In this document: positions 33,056-40,475 of the stretch, piece after piece
How positions within the stretch are numbered: the stretch's first letter is position 1
Layout of the letters: each line of letters starts with the position of its first letter
NCBI RefSeq assembly: GCF_013294115.1
Contig: NZ_JABSNP010000022.1
Coordinates: 1-64,000 of the forward strand
Reading direction: 5' to 3'
Length of the DNA stretch: 64,000 nucleotides
Origin: Hymenobacter caeli
GTDB taxonomy: Bacteria; Bacteroidota; Bacteroidia; Cytophagales; Hymenobacteraceae
Made by a program: the position numbers and the translations under genes
The notes under the pieces: generated by a model
What the model was told of the DNA's origin: nothing
Database searches by the model: none
The model's input: only the letters and a program-made list of their open reading frames with translations

Positions 33056-33907
33056 ATGAAACTCATCGAATGCCCGCGCGACGCCATGCAGGGCCTGCCC
33101 GGTTTCATCCCCACCGCCACCAAAACGGCCTACCTCAACGCCCTGCTGCGCGTGGGTTTTGACACGCTCGACTTTGGCTCGTTTGTGTCGCCGAAGGCCA
33201 TTCCGCAGCTGCGCGACACGGCCGAGGTGCTGGCCGGCCTCGACCTGAGCGCCACCAAAACCAAGCTACTGGCCATTGTGGCCAACCGCCGCGGGGCCGA
33301 AACCGCCGCCCAGCACCCCGAAATCCACTGCCTGGGCTTCCCGCTGTCGGTGTCCGAAACCTTCCAGCGCCGCAACACCCACCAGACCCGCGCCGAGGCC
33401 CTGGCCGACGTGGCCGCGATGCACAACCTGTGCGAGCAAGCCGGCAAAACGCTGGTCGTGTACCTGTCGATGGCCTTCGGCAACCCCTACGGCGACCCGT
33501 GGAGCCCGGCGCTGGTGGTGGAGTACGCCGCGCAGCTGGCGGCGCTGGGCGTGCGCGTGGTGGCCCCGTCCGACACGGTGGGCACTGGCAGCCCCGCCAC
33601 CGTAGTGGCCCTGTTCGCGGAGCTGATTCCGGCCTTCCCGGCCCTGGAGTTCGGGGCCCACCTGCACACCACGCCCACCACTTGGCGAGCCAACGTGGCC
33701 GCCGCCTACCAGGCCGGCTGCCGCCGCTTCGACGGGGCCCTGGGCGGCCACGGCGGCTGCCCGATGGCCGCTGACGCGCTGACGGGCAACGTGGCCACGG
33801 AGAATCTAATTAGTTTTTTGGCGGAGCAGGGCGAGGTTTTAGGACTGAATTTGGGGGCCCTGGGGGAGGCGCGGGAGCGGAGCGCGGCGGTATTTGCAGG
33901 CCACTGA
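33056..33907 (+). CDS. hydroxymethylglutaryl-CoA lyase
   Basis: The 283-residue TIM-barrel enzyme of the DRE-TIM superfamily cleaves HMG-CoA to acetyl-CoA and acetoacetate in leucine or isovaleryl-CoA breakdown. Motifs are KLIECPRDAMQGLPGFI (position of the catalytic Arg-Asp), FDTLDFGSFVSPKAIPQ, the metal-binding GAHLHTT and the catalytic loop GGHGGCPMA with its Cys. ATG 33056 is supported by the promoter just upstream, although the frame is open earlier. No other leucine-catabolic gene is adjacent. Confidence 0.93.
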   Translation: MKLIECPRDAMQGLPGFIPTATKTAYLNALLRVGFDTLDFGSFVSPKAIPQLRDTAEVLAGLDLSATKTKLLAIVANRRGAETAAQHPEIHCLGFPLSVSETFQRRNTHQTRAEALADVAAMHNLCEQAGKTLVVYLSMAFGNPYGDPWSPALVVEYAAQLAALGVRVVAPSDTVGTGSPATVVALFAELIPAFPALEFGAHLHTTPTTWRANVAAAYQAGCRRFDGALGGHGGCPMAADALTGNVATENLISFLAEQGEVLGLNLGALGEARERSAAVFAGH

Positions 33908-33924
33908 GGGTTCGCGCAATAAGC

Positions 33925-33975
33925 AGCCGGGGCCAGCCGATTTGGTCGATGCAACCAAATCGATTGGCCCCGGCT
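33925..33975. terminator. inverted repeat after the HMG-CoA lyase gene
   Basis: AGCCGGGGCCAGCCGATTTGGT and ACCAAATCGATTGGCCCCGGCT (each cut from longer arms) pair with one or two mismatches. There is no T run, so it is a terminator-like or stabilising hairpin. Confidence 0.6.
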
Positions 33976-34003
33976 CTACTCCCCGGGCCCTCACTGTTTC
34001 CTC

Positions 34004-34378
34004 ATGAAAAACATTACCGCTTATTGCCTGCTGGGCACCTTGCTACTGGCGGCCGGCTGCAAAAAAGACCAGGACGCACAGGGCCCCTATGGCACCTGCG
34101 CCCCGCAGAGCCAAACCGTAAAAACCGTAGCCGACGTCGTAGGCACCGTCCGGTTCGACGCCGCGGTGCAGCAATACCTTATTTACCGGGCCGTGCCCGG
34201 TACCTACGACTCGGTGGACCTGGGCGTGGTGTGCGGCGCGCTGCCCGCGGCCCTGCAGGTGGCGGGCACCCAGGTGCTGTTTAGCGGCACGTACCGCGCG
34301 TACAGCAACCCGCCCCGAATGGGCCCCGTGGGCCAAGACTACTACTACCTGGAACTAACGAAGGTGGTGGCCCGGTAG
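34004..34378 (+). CDS. small lipoprotein, unknown function
   Basis: The 124-residue product has a clear lipoprotein signal (MKNITAYCLLGTLLLAAGCKK, lipobox LAAGC). The mature part has two Cys (GTCAPQ, GVVCGAL) and beta strands (VVGTVRFDAAVQQYLIY, QVLFSGTYRAY, YYLELTKV) that resemble small periplasmic beta-barrel lipoproteins. It lies alone between the HMG-CoA lyase and LutA-like genes, each with its own promoter. Confidence 0.75.
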   Translation: MKNITAYCLLGTLLLAAGCKKDQDAQGPYGTCAPQSQTVKTVADVVGTVRFDAAVQQYLIYRAVPGTYDSVDLGVVCGALPAALQVAGTQVLFSGTYRAYSNPPRMGPVGQDYYYLELTKVVAR

Positions 34379-34402
34379 CACGGCCACGGGGCCGGGCCGG
34401 CT

Positions 34403-34410
34403 TACTTTTG
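34403..34410 (+). promoter_or_regulatory. promoter of the LutA-like gene
   Basis: TACTTTTG is an exact -7 element ending only four bases before ATG 34415. The mRNA is therefore predicted to be leaderless or nearly so. Confidence 0.7.
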
Positions 34411-34414
34411 CCCC

Positions 34415-35176
34415 ATGCCCGCGCCCGCTCCCATCGTTGATATTTTCGTGCCCTGCTTTGTGGACCAACTCTACCCGGCCACGGCCATGAGCATGGTAAA
34501 AATCCTGGAGGCCGTGGGCTGCGACGTGCGCTACAACCCCGACCAGACCTGCTGCGGCCAGCCCGCCTACAACGCCGGCCACCTGGGCCCGGCCCGCGCC
34601 GTGGCGGCTAAGTTCCTGGATGACTTCACGCCCGCCCCCGACGAGGACGTGGCGGGGCCCCGCTACGTGGTCAGCCCCTCGGCCTCGTGCATCGGCATGG
34701 TGCGCAACGCCTACACCGAGCTGTTTGCCGGCCAACCGGAAGCTGCCGACTGCCGCGCCGTGCAAACCCGCGCCTACGAGCTGACCGAGTTTCTGGTGGA
34801 CGTGCTGGGCGTGACGGCCATCGCCGGGGCCCGGCTCGACGGGGTTTATACCTACCACGACTCGTGCGCGGCGCTGCGCGAGTGCGGCATCGGCCCGGGG
34901 CCCCGGCAGCTGCTTGCCGGCGTGGCCGGCTTGGTGCGCCGCGAAATGGCCGAAACCAGCACCTGCTGCGGCTTCGGCGGCACGTTCGCCGTCAAGTTCC
35001 AGGCCATTTCGGTGGCCATGGCCCAGCAGAAAGTCGAGCACGCCCTCGACACCGGGGCCGACTTCCTCGTGAGCACCGACGTGAGCTGCCTCATGCACCT
35101 GGAGGCCTACATCAAGCGGGAAAAGCTGCCCCTGCGCTGCCTGCACATCGCCGACGTGCTGGCCAGCGGCTGGTAA
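34415..35176 (+). CDS. lutA: LutA/LldE-like (Fe-S) cysteine-rich domain protein
   Basis: The 253-residue product has two CCG domains: FVPCFVDQL with QTCCGQPAYN in the first half, and YHDSCAALRE with STCCGFGGTF in the second. VSTDVSCLMHLE follows. This is the architecture of LutA/LldE, a subunit of the iron-sulfur L-lactate oxidation complex LutABC and related to heterodisulfide reductase subunits. lutB and lutC are not adjacent, so it may pair with distant partners. The start immediately follows a promoter box. Confidence 0.9.
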   Translation: MPAPAPIVDIFVPCFVDQLYPATAMSMVKILEAVGCDVRYNPDQTCCGQPAYNAGHLGPARAVAAKFLDDFTPAPDEDVAGPRYVVSPSASCIGMVRNAYTELFAGQPEAADCRAVQTRAYELTEFLVDVLGVTAIAGARLDGVYTYHDSCAALRECGIGPGPRQLLAGVAGLVRREMAETSTCCGFGGTFAVKFQAISVAMAQQKVEHALDTGADFLVSTDVSCLMHLEAYIKREKLPLRCLHIADVLASGW

Positions 35177-35183
35177 TTTCATT

Positions 35184-35262
35184 TAACAGTTGTCAATTAA
35201 CAATTAACAGCCGTTCCACTAGCCAATTATGCCAGCGGAATAACTGTTAATTGATAACTGTT
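35184..35262. repeat. AT-rich inverted repeat at a convergent junction
   Basis: TAACAGTTGTCAATTAACA (from 35184) pairs with TGTTAATTGATAACTGTT (from 35244), with one mismatch and a loop of about 40 bases. It is made of the words TAACAG and CAATTAA. It fills the gap between the convergent LutA-like and dapA genes. Confidence 0.75.
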
Positions 35263-35268
35263 TATTGA

Positions 35269-36135
35269 TTAAAGCAGCTTCTGGATGCGGTCTTGCAGGC
35301 CGGGGGTGGCTTCGAGCAGGGGCAGGCGCACGGCGGGCTCGCACACGCCCAGGTCGGCCAGGGCCGCTTTTACGCCCACGGGGTTGCCCTCCTCGTACAT
35401 GAGCGGGTTGAGGGGCAGCAGCTCGAAGAGCAGGCGGCGGGCCTGGGCGAAGTCGCCGGCCAGGGCGGCGCGGGTCATGTCGGAAAAGCGGCGCGGCCAG
35501 GCGTTGGCCATCACCGAGATAACGCCCACGGCCCCGGCCGAGGCCATCAGCGAGAGCGTCATCATGTCGTCGCCGCTCAGCAACACGAAATCTTTCGGCT
35601 TAAGGGCCCCGATGGCTAGACATTGCTCCAGGTTGCCGCTGGCTTCCTTGATGCCCACGATGTTGGGGTGGCGGGCCAGGCGCAGGGTGGTGTCGGCACT
35701 GAGGTTGGAGGCCGTGCGGCCGGGCACGTTGTAGAGCACCAGCGGCACGGGGCTGGCGTCGGCCAGGTGCTGGTAGTGGGCCACCAGGCCGGCCTGGCTG
35801 GGCTTGTTGTAGGCGGGGCTGGCCGAGAGCACGGCGGCCACGCCCTGCAAATCGACGGTGCGGAACTGCTCGGCGGCGGCGGCCGTGTCGTTGCCCCCAA
35901 TGCCGTACACCAGCGGCACGCGGCCGGCCACGTGGGCCTTGGCCGTGCGCAGCAGCTCGGCCCGCTCGGGGGCCGTCACGGTGGGCGACTCGCCGGTGGT
36001 GCCGTTGATGACGAGGTACTCCACGCCCCCGTCGAGGCAGTGGTCGAGCAGGCGGTACCAGGCGGGGTAGTCGACGGTGAAATCCGCGGCAAAGGGGGTG
36101 ACCAGCGCCACGCCGGTGCCGTGCAAAATGTTCAT
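35269..36135 (-). CDS. dapA: 4-hydroxy-tetrahydrodipicolinate synthase
   Basis: The 288-residue class I aldolase condenses pyruvate with aspartate semialdehyde in lysine and diaminopimelate synthesis. Motifs are GVALVTPFAADFTVD, INGTTGESPT, VLYNVPGRTASN with the active-site Tyr, and IVGIKEASGNL with the Schiff-base Lys. ATG 36135 gives the usual N-terminus. It is transcribed divergently from the deacetylase gene and stands alone. Confidence 0.95.
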   Translation of the reverse strand: MNILHGTGVALVTPFAADFTVDYPAWYRLLDHCLDGGVEYLVINGTTGESPTVTAPERAELLRTAKAHVAGRVPLVYGIGGNDTAAAAEQFRTVDLQGVAAVLSASPAYNKPSQAGLVAHYQHLADASPVPLVLYNVPGRTASNLSADTTLRLARHPNIVGIKEASGNLEQCLAIGALKPKDFVLLSGDDMMTLSLMASAGAVGVISVMANAWPRRFSDMTRAALAGDFAQARRLLFELLPLNPLMYEEGNPVGVKAALADLGVCEPAVRLPLLEATPGLQDRIQKLL

Positions 36136-36154
36136 GGAGGAGGCTTAAATGGGG

Positions 36155-36162
36155 TACCTTTG
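36155..36162 (+). promoter_or_regulatory. promoter of the polysaccharide deacetylase gene
   Basis: TACCTTTG is an exact -7 element 41 bases before the TTG start at 36204. Confidence 0.65.
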
Positions 36163-36203
36163 CGGGCAAAAATACACGCCTTTTACGCCCTGCGCCTTTT
36201 CTT

Positions 36204-37139
36204 TTGAACCGCTCCGCTTCCCTCCTGCTCCTCACCCTGGCCCTGGCCTCGGCCTGCGAATCGAAAACCGCCACCACCGGCGAGGCCCGCGTGGCCGCCA
36301 AAACCGCCACGCCCGCCGCCACCCTGGCCGCCGAGAGCCCCGCCGACGCCCCCACCTCGGGCACCGCCGCCACCGCCACCGACGAGGCCAACGCCGCCCC
36401 GGCCCCCGCGCCCGGCACCATCCCGGCCGCCAAAACCGGCGACGCGGCCGCCATCTACGCCCGGCCCCAGGTGCCCATTCTGTGCTACCACCAGATTCGC
36501 GACTGGACGGCCCGCGACTCGAAGGGCGCCAAGGACTACATCACGCCCATCGCCACGTTCAAGGCCCACATCAAGATGCTGGCCGACTCGGGCTACCACA
36601 CCGTTTCGCCCGACCAGCTCTACGCCTACCTCACCACCGGGGCCCGGCTGCCCAGCAAGCCCATCATGCTCACGTTTGACGACACAGATTTGGACCAGTT
36701 CACCATTGCCCGGCCCACGCTGGCCCAGTACGGCTACAAGGCCATGTACTTCGTGATGACCGTGAGCCTGGGCCGCCCCCACTACATGAGTAAGGCCCAG
36801 GTGAAGCAGCTTTCCGACGAGGGCAACATCATCGGCTCGCACACCTGGGACCACCACAACGTGAAAAAATACCAGGGCCAGGACTGGGTAACGCAAATCG
36901 ACAAGCCCACCAAAACGCTGGAAGACATCACGGGCAAGAAAATCAACTACTTCGCCTACCCCTTCGGCCTTTGGAACGAGCAGGCCTTCCCCGAGCTGAA
37001 AAAGCGCGGCTTCGTGGCCGCCTTCAGCCTGGCCGAGAAGCGCGACCAGCAGGACCCGCTCTTCACCATCCGCCGCATCATCGCCAGCGGCTACTGGAGC
37101 CCGCGCACGCTGCACACCAGCATCGTGCAGAGCTTTTAA
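36204..37139 (+). CDS. polysaccharide deacetylase (NodB) lipoprotein
   Basis: The 311-residue product starts at TTG 36204. This start places a lipoprotein-like signal at the N-terminus (NRSASLLLLTLALASACES, Cys at 18). A long Ala/Pro/Thr-rich spacer follows (about 20-85). The NodB domain has PILCYHQI, LTFDDTD (metal and catalytic Asp) and IGSHTWDHHNV (metal His pair), then YFAYPFGLWNE. It likely removes N- or O-acetyl groups from an envelope polysaccharide or xylan. The promoter lies upstream. Confidence 0.9.
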   Translation: MNRSASLLLLTLALASACESKTATTGEARVAAKTATPAATLAAESPADAPTSGTAATATDEANAAPAPAPGTIPAAKTGDAAAIYARPQVPILCYHQIRDWTARDSKGAKDYITPIATFKAHIKMLADSGYHTVSPDQLYAYLTTGARLPSKPIMLTFDDTDLDQFTIARPTLAQYGYKAMYFVMTVSLGRPHYMSKAQVKQLSDEGNIIGSHTWDHHNVKKYQGQDWVTQIDKPTKTLEDITGKKINYFAYPFGLWNEQAFPELKKRGFVAAFSLAEKRDQQDPLFTIRRIIASGYWSPRTLHTSIVQSF

Positions 37140-37213
37140 CCCCCGCTACGCATTGCCCGGGGTACCCGGGCGCGGAGACGCGCGGCACGTTGTGGCCGCA
37201 GCAGGCCCCGGCG

Positions 37214-37579
37214 TCAGTGGACGCCGGGGCTTGGCGTTTCAACCGAAAAATAAGCGGGCGGCAACGCGGTTAAATCGGCCAGCACCTGGTCGCGAACGGC
37301 CTCGCTGCGGCACGCCAGCGACAAGCTCCAGTTGTCGTAGTGCAGCGTGGCGTCTGCTCCCGCCAGCTTGAAATCGGCCGCGTAGCCGTCCAAAAGGTCT
37401 GTTAACGGCGGCGGGGGAAAACGATAAGTGGCCGCCAGATGCGCGAGTAGCCGCAGAAACAAGCTGCCATCGAAGGGTTCGGCGTCGATGCAGGGCCATT
37501 GGTTGCCTGACCACCGGTTGGGGAGGAAGCGTATTGCGGGCACGGGCGGAAAAGTGATGCTTTTGGGTAAGGATTGCAA
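37214..37579 (-). CDS. hypothetical protein
   Basis: The 121-residue soluble protein (TFPPVPAIRFLPNRWSGNQW, AADFKLAGADATLHYDNWSL) has no signal peptide. The coding pattern and a GC-rich third position support it moderately, but a competing overlapping frame exists (37239-37589). It overlaps a GC hairpin at its 3' end (37206-37232). No family is recognised. Confidence 0.45.
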   Translation of the reverse strand: MQSLPKSITFPPVPAIRFLPNRWSGNQWPCIDAEPFDGSLFLRLLAHLAATYRFPPPPLTDLLDGYAADFKLAGADATLHYDNWSLSLACRSEAVRDQVLADLTALPPAYFSVETPSPGVH

Positions 37580-37828
37580 CGGATTGCAAATTACTTTTTT
37601 GGGGCCGTGCCCATTGCCAGCAAGGCGCGCTTATTAGTGCGCACCCAATTCAGGGCCCTGCTGCGGAGGCGTAATTATTGCCAGGATGATTGCAACTGAT
37701 AACGGGGTTGGGCCGCGGTTGAACGATTGGTGTAATGGAATATACATTTGGGCGATTGTAGGCCCGGTACTGCGCCGTTACCGAGCGGCCGGCCATTCGT
37801 TCGTTCCCTTTTTCACCTTACCCAATCC

Positions 37829-38865
37829 ATGAAAACCCTTACTTTTTCCTCGGTTGTGCTGGCGGGCCTGCTCGCCGCTTGCGGCAGCAAAAAGACCAGC
37901 GACGTGACGACCACCACGACCGCCGCCGACGCCCCCGCCGCTACGGCCCCGGCGGCCCCGGCCGAAACCCCGGCCGCCGCGCCGGCAACGGCCGCGGCCC
38001 CGGCCGCCACGTTCGACATCAATACCGTGCCAATTTCGGCGGCCAACCTGGGCGGCTTTCCTTACCTGAGCAAGCTGCCGGGCTACAAAATCAACGTGTC
38101 CTCCGACAGCGTGGCCTTCGATTTTGACCGTACTTACGTGTACGATGGCAAGGGCATCGTGCCCGTGGAGGGCCGCGTGCTGCGCCGCGAATACATACCG
38201 GTGAACGCAGACAAGAAAACGTCAGATCTGATGATCCAGCGCAACTACGAAAACCTGGTGAAAAGCCTGGGCGGGGTGCAGGTGTCGTCGGCGGCGCTGC
38301 CCGTCGAGCCGGTGGACAAAATGGGCCGCGAAGAGTTCAACAAGCACAGCGGCGGCATCGACCCCGGCAACCAGGTCGACACCTACGTTATCCGCCAGAA
38401 GGACAAGGAAGTGTGGGTGCAGGTGTCGCCCGACGGCTACCACTACAAGCTGAACGTGACCGAGCGGGCCGCCATGCCCCAGCAGGCCACCACCGTGCCC
38501 GCCGCCGAATTAAAAAAAAACTAGCGGCGGAGGGCCACGTGGCCCTCTACCTCAACTTCGACACGGATAAGGCCACCCTGCGACCCGACGCCCAGCCCAC
38601 GCTGGCCGAGGTACTGAAACTGCTCCAGCAAAACCCCGGCCTGCGCCTGGCCGTGCAGGGCCACACCGACAACGCGGGCACCCCCGCCCACAACCAAACC
38701 CTGAGCGAGGACCGCGCCCGCGCCGTGGTGGCGGCCCTCGTCGGGGCCGGCACGGCCGCCACCCGCCTGGAAGCCGCCGGCTTCGGCCAAACCCGGCCCG
38801 TGGCCGACAACGCCACCGACGCCGGCCGGGCCCAAAACCGCCGCGTGGAACTGGTGCAGCGCTAA
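37829..38865 (+). pseudogene. OmpA-family lipoprotein with a frameshift at an A9 run
   Basis: Frame 1 from ATG 37829 encodes a lipoprotein signal (VVLAGLLAACGSKK), an Ala/Pro/Thr spacer and a domain with FPYLSKLPGYKINVSSDSVA and VWVQVSPDGYHYKLNVTE. It ends at a TAG after AAELKKN (38522-38524). The -1 frame continues as ELKKKLAAEGHVALYLNFDT into an OmpA domain (VQGHTDNAGTPAHN, RAQNRRVELVQR) to 38865. Nine A at 38512-38520 mark the switch point; ten A would fuse the frames into about 345 residues. It is either a mutation, a sequencing error, or slippage on A9 that yields two products. A terminator follows. Confidence 0.8.
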
Positions 38866-38880
38866 AAGACCTGACGCAAA

Positions 38881-38911
38881 AGCGCCCCGCCGATTGGTGG
38901 GGCGCTTTTTC
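38881..38911 (+). terminator. terminator after the OmpA-family gene
   Basis: AGCGCCCCGCC and GGTGGGGCGCT pair around GATT and are followed by TTTTT. Confidence 0.8.
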
Positions 38912-39018
38912 TTTGTCGGGTCGCCGCCGGGGGCCGGCCCCGGTGGGGCTGGTCGTGCCGGCCGGCAACGAGCGGGCGGGCACTTCTTCCCGCAGGGGGC
39001 TGGCCCCGGGCTGTGGCT

Positions 39019-39026
39019 TAGTTTTG
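39019..39026 (+). promoter_or_regulatory. promoter of the lactonase-family gene
   Basis: TAGTTTTG matches TAnnTTTG exactly and lies 53 bases upstream of ATG 39080. Confidence 0.6.
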
Positions 39027-39079
39027 GGGCCCCGGGGGCATTTTTGCGCCGCGGGCCGCACCTCTTTTCTTATTATCCG

Positions 39080-40297
39080 ATGTCGCAACCCGTTGCTTTC
39101 CGCCGCTACCTTTTCCCGCTGGCCGCTTTTGGCCTGGCCGCCGGCTCCGGCCTGGGCCTGGCGGGCTGCGCCCGCACCGCGCCCGCCGCGAGCAGCGGGG
39201 CCAGCGAGCTGGTGTACATCGGCACGAACGTGGCCTCGGCGCAGGAAAACACCATTTACCTCTACCGGCTGAACCCGGCCACCGGGGCCCTGGCGGCGGC
39301 CGGGGCCTACAAAGGCGGGGCGCAGCCATCGTACTTGACGATGGACGCCGCCCACCGCCACCTCTACGCGGTGAGCGAAACGGGCACTTTCAAGGGCCAG
39401 GACCACTGCGGCGGGGTGAGCACGCTGGCCATCGACGGGCGCACGGGGGCCCTCGCGCTGCTGGGCCAGCAGCCGTCCACGGGGGCCTCGCCCTGCTACA
39501 TCAACCTCGACCACACCGGTAAAAACGCCTTGGTGGCCAACTACATGGGCAGCGCCACCGGCGGCAACGTGGCCCTGCTGCCCGTGCAGCCCGACGGCCA
39601 GCTGGCCCCCGCCACCGCCACCGACCAGCACCAGCCGCCCGTGGGCCCCCACCCCAACCAAACCACGCCCCACGCCCACAGCCTGCTGCCCGACCCGGCC
39701 AACCGCTTCGCCTTCGGGGCCGACCTGGGCACCGACAAAGTGTACGGCTACCGCCTCGACGCGGCGCGGCACACGTGGCAGCCGCTGCCGGCCCCGGCCT
39801 TCGTGGCCAAGCCCGGCGCGGGGCCCCGCCACCTCACCTTCCACCCCAACGGCCGCTACGCCTACCTGGCCAACGAGCTGAACTCGACCGTGACGGCCCT
39901 GGCCTACGACGCCGCAGCCGGCTCCTTCCGCGAGCTGCAAACCCTGACCACGCTGCCCGCCGGCTTCGCCGAAACCAACTCCGTGGCCGACGTCCACGTG
40001 GGCCCCAACGGCAAGTTTTTATACGTTTCGAACCGGGGCCGCAACAGCATCGCCGTGTTCGCCATCGGGGCCGACGGCCAGCTCGCGCCCGTGCAGGACG
40101 TGGACACGCAGGGCAAAACGCCCCGCAACTTCGCCCTCGACCCCAGCGGCCGCCTGCTGCTCGTGGCCAACCAGAACTCCAACAACGTCTTCACCTACCG
40201 GGTAGACCAGCAAACGGGCAAGCTCACGCCCACCGGCCAGCACGTGGACGTGCCCTCGCCGATGTTCGTGGAGGTAGTGCCGGATTTTACGAGATAA
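39080..40297 (+). CDS. lactonase-family beta-propeller lipoprotein
   Basis: The 405-residue product starts at ATG 39080 with a lipoprotein-type signal (LAAGSGLGLAGCART, lipobox LAGC). It has the seven-bladed 6-phosphogluconolactonase/carboxy-cis,cis-muconate cyclase-like fold: VYIGTNVASAQENTIYLYRL, HRHLYAVSETG, SPCYINLDHTGKNALVANY, PHAHSLLPDPANRFAFGADLG-like strands, GPRHLTFHPNGRYAYLANEL and RNSIAVFAIGADGQL. Because it is exported, it may act on an extracytoplasmic lactone instead of in the pentose phosphate pathway. Confidence 0.88.
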   Translation: MSQPVAFRRYLFPLAAFGLAAGSGLGLAGCARTAPAASSGASELVYIGTNVASAQENTIYLYRLNPATGALAAAGAYKGGAQPSYLTMDAAHRHLYAVSETGTFKGQDHCGGVSTLAIDGRTGALALLGQQPSTGASPCYINLDHTGKNALVANYMGSATGGNVALLPVQPDGQLAPATATDQHQPPVGPHPNQTTPHAHSLLPDPANRFAFGADLGTDKVYGYRLDAARHTWQPLPAPAFVAKPGAGPRHLTFHPNGRYAYLANELNSTVTALAYDAAAGSFRELQTLTTLPAGFAETNSVADVHVGPNGKFLYVSNRGRNSIAVFAIGADGQLAPVQDVDTQGKTPRNFALDPSGRLLLVANQNSNNVFTYRVDQQTGKLTPTGQHVDVPSPMFVEVVPDFTR

Positions 40298-40350
40298 TGG
40301 ACGGCGCGGGCTGCGCCGCCAACCTGCTTAAGTCAGCTAATGTTTGCTCT

Positions 40351-40463
40351 AAACGGTCATGCTAAACGGTCATGCTGAGCGCAGCCGAAGCATCTTTCCC
40401 GCGTAACTAATTATAATTACTGCCGTGGGAGAGATGCTTCGGCTGCGCTCAGCATGACCGTTT
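40351..40463. repeat. long inverted repeat with GTCATGCTGAGC arms
   Basis: Arm 40364-40402 (AAACGGTCATGCTGAGCGCA onward to CCCGCG) pairs with 40424-40463 around an AT-rich loop (TAACTAATTATAATTAC). The first 13 bases, AAACGGTCATGCT, are also directly repeated at 40351-40363. I recall similar GTCATGCTGAGC words as dispersed intergenic repeats in Hymenobacter genomes. It lies between the convergent lactonase and ligA genes. Confidence 0.85.
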
Positions 40464-40475
40464 TTTAACAGCACC

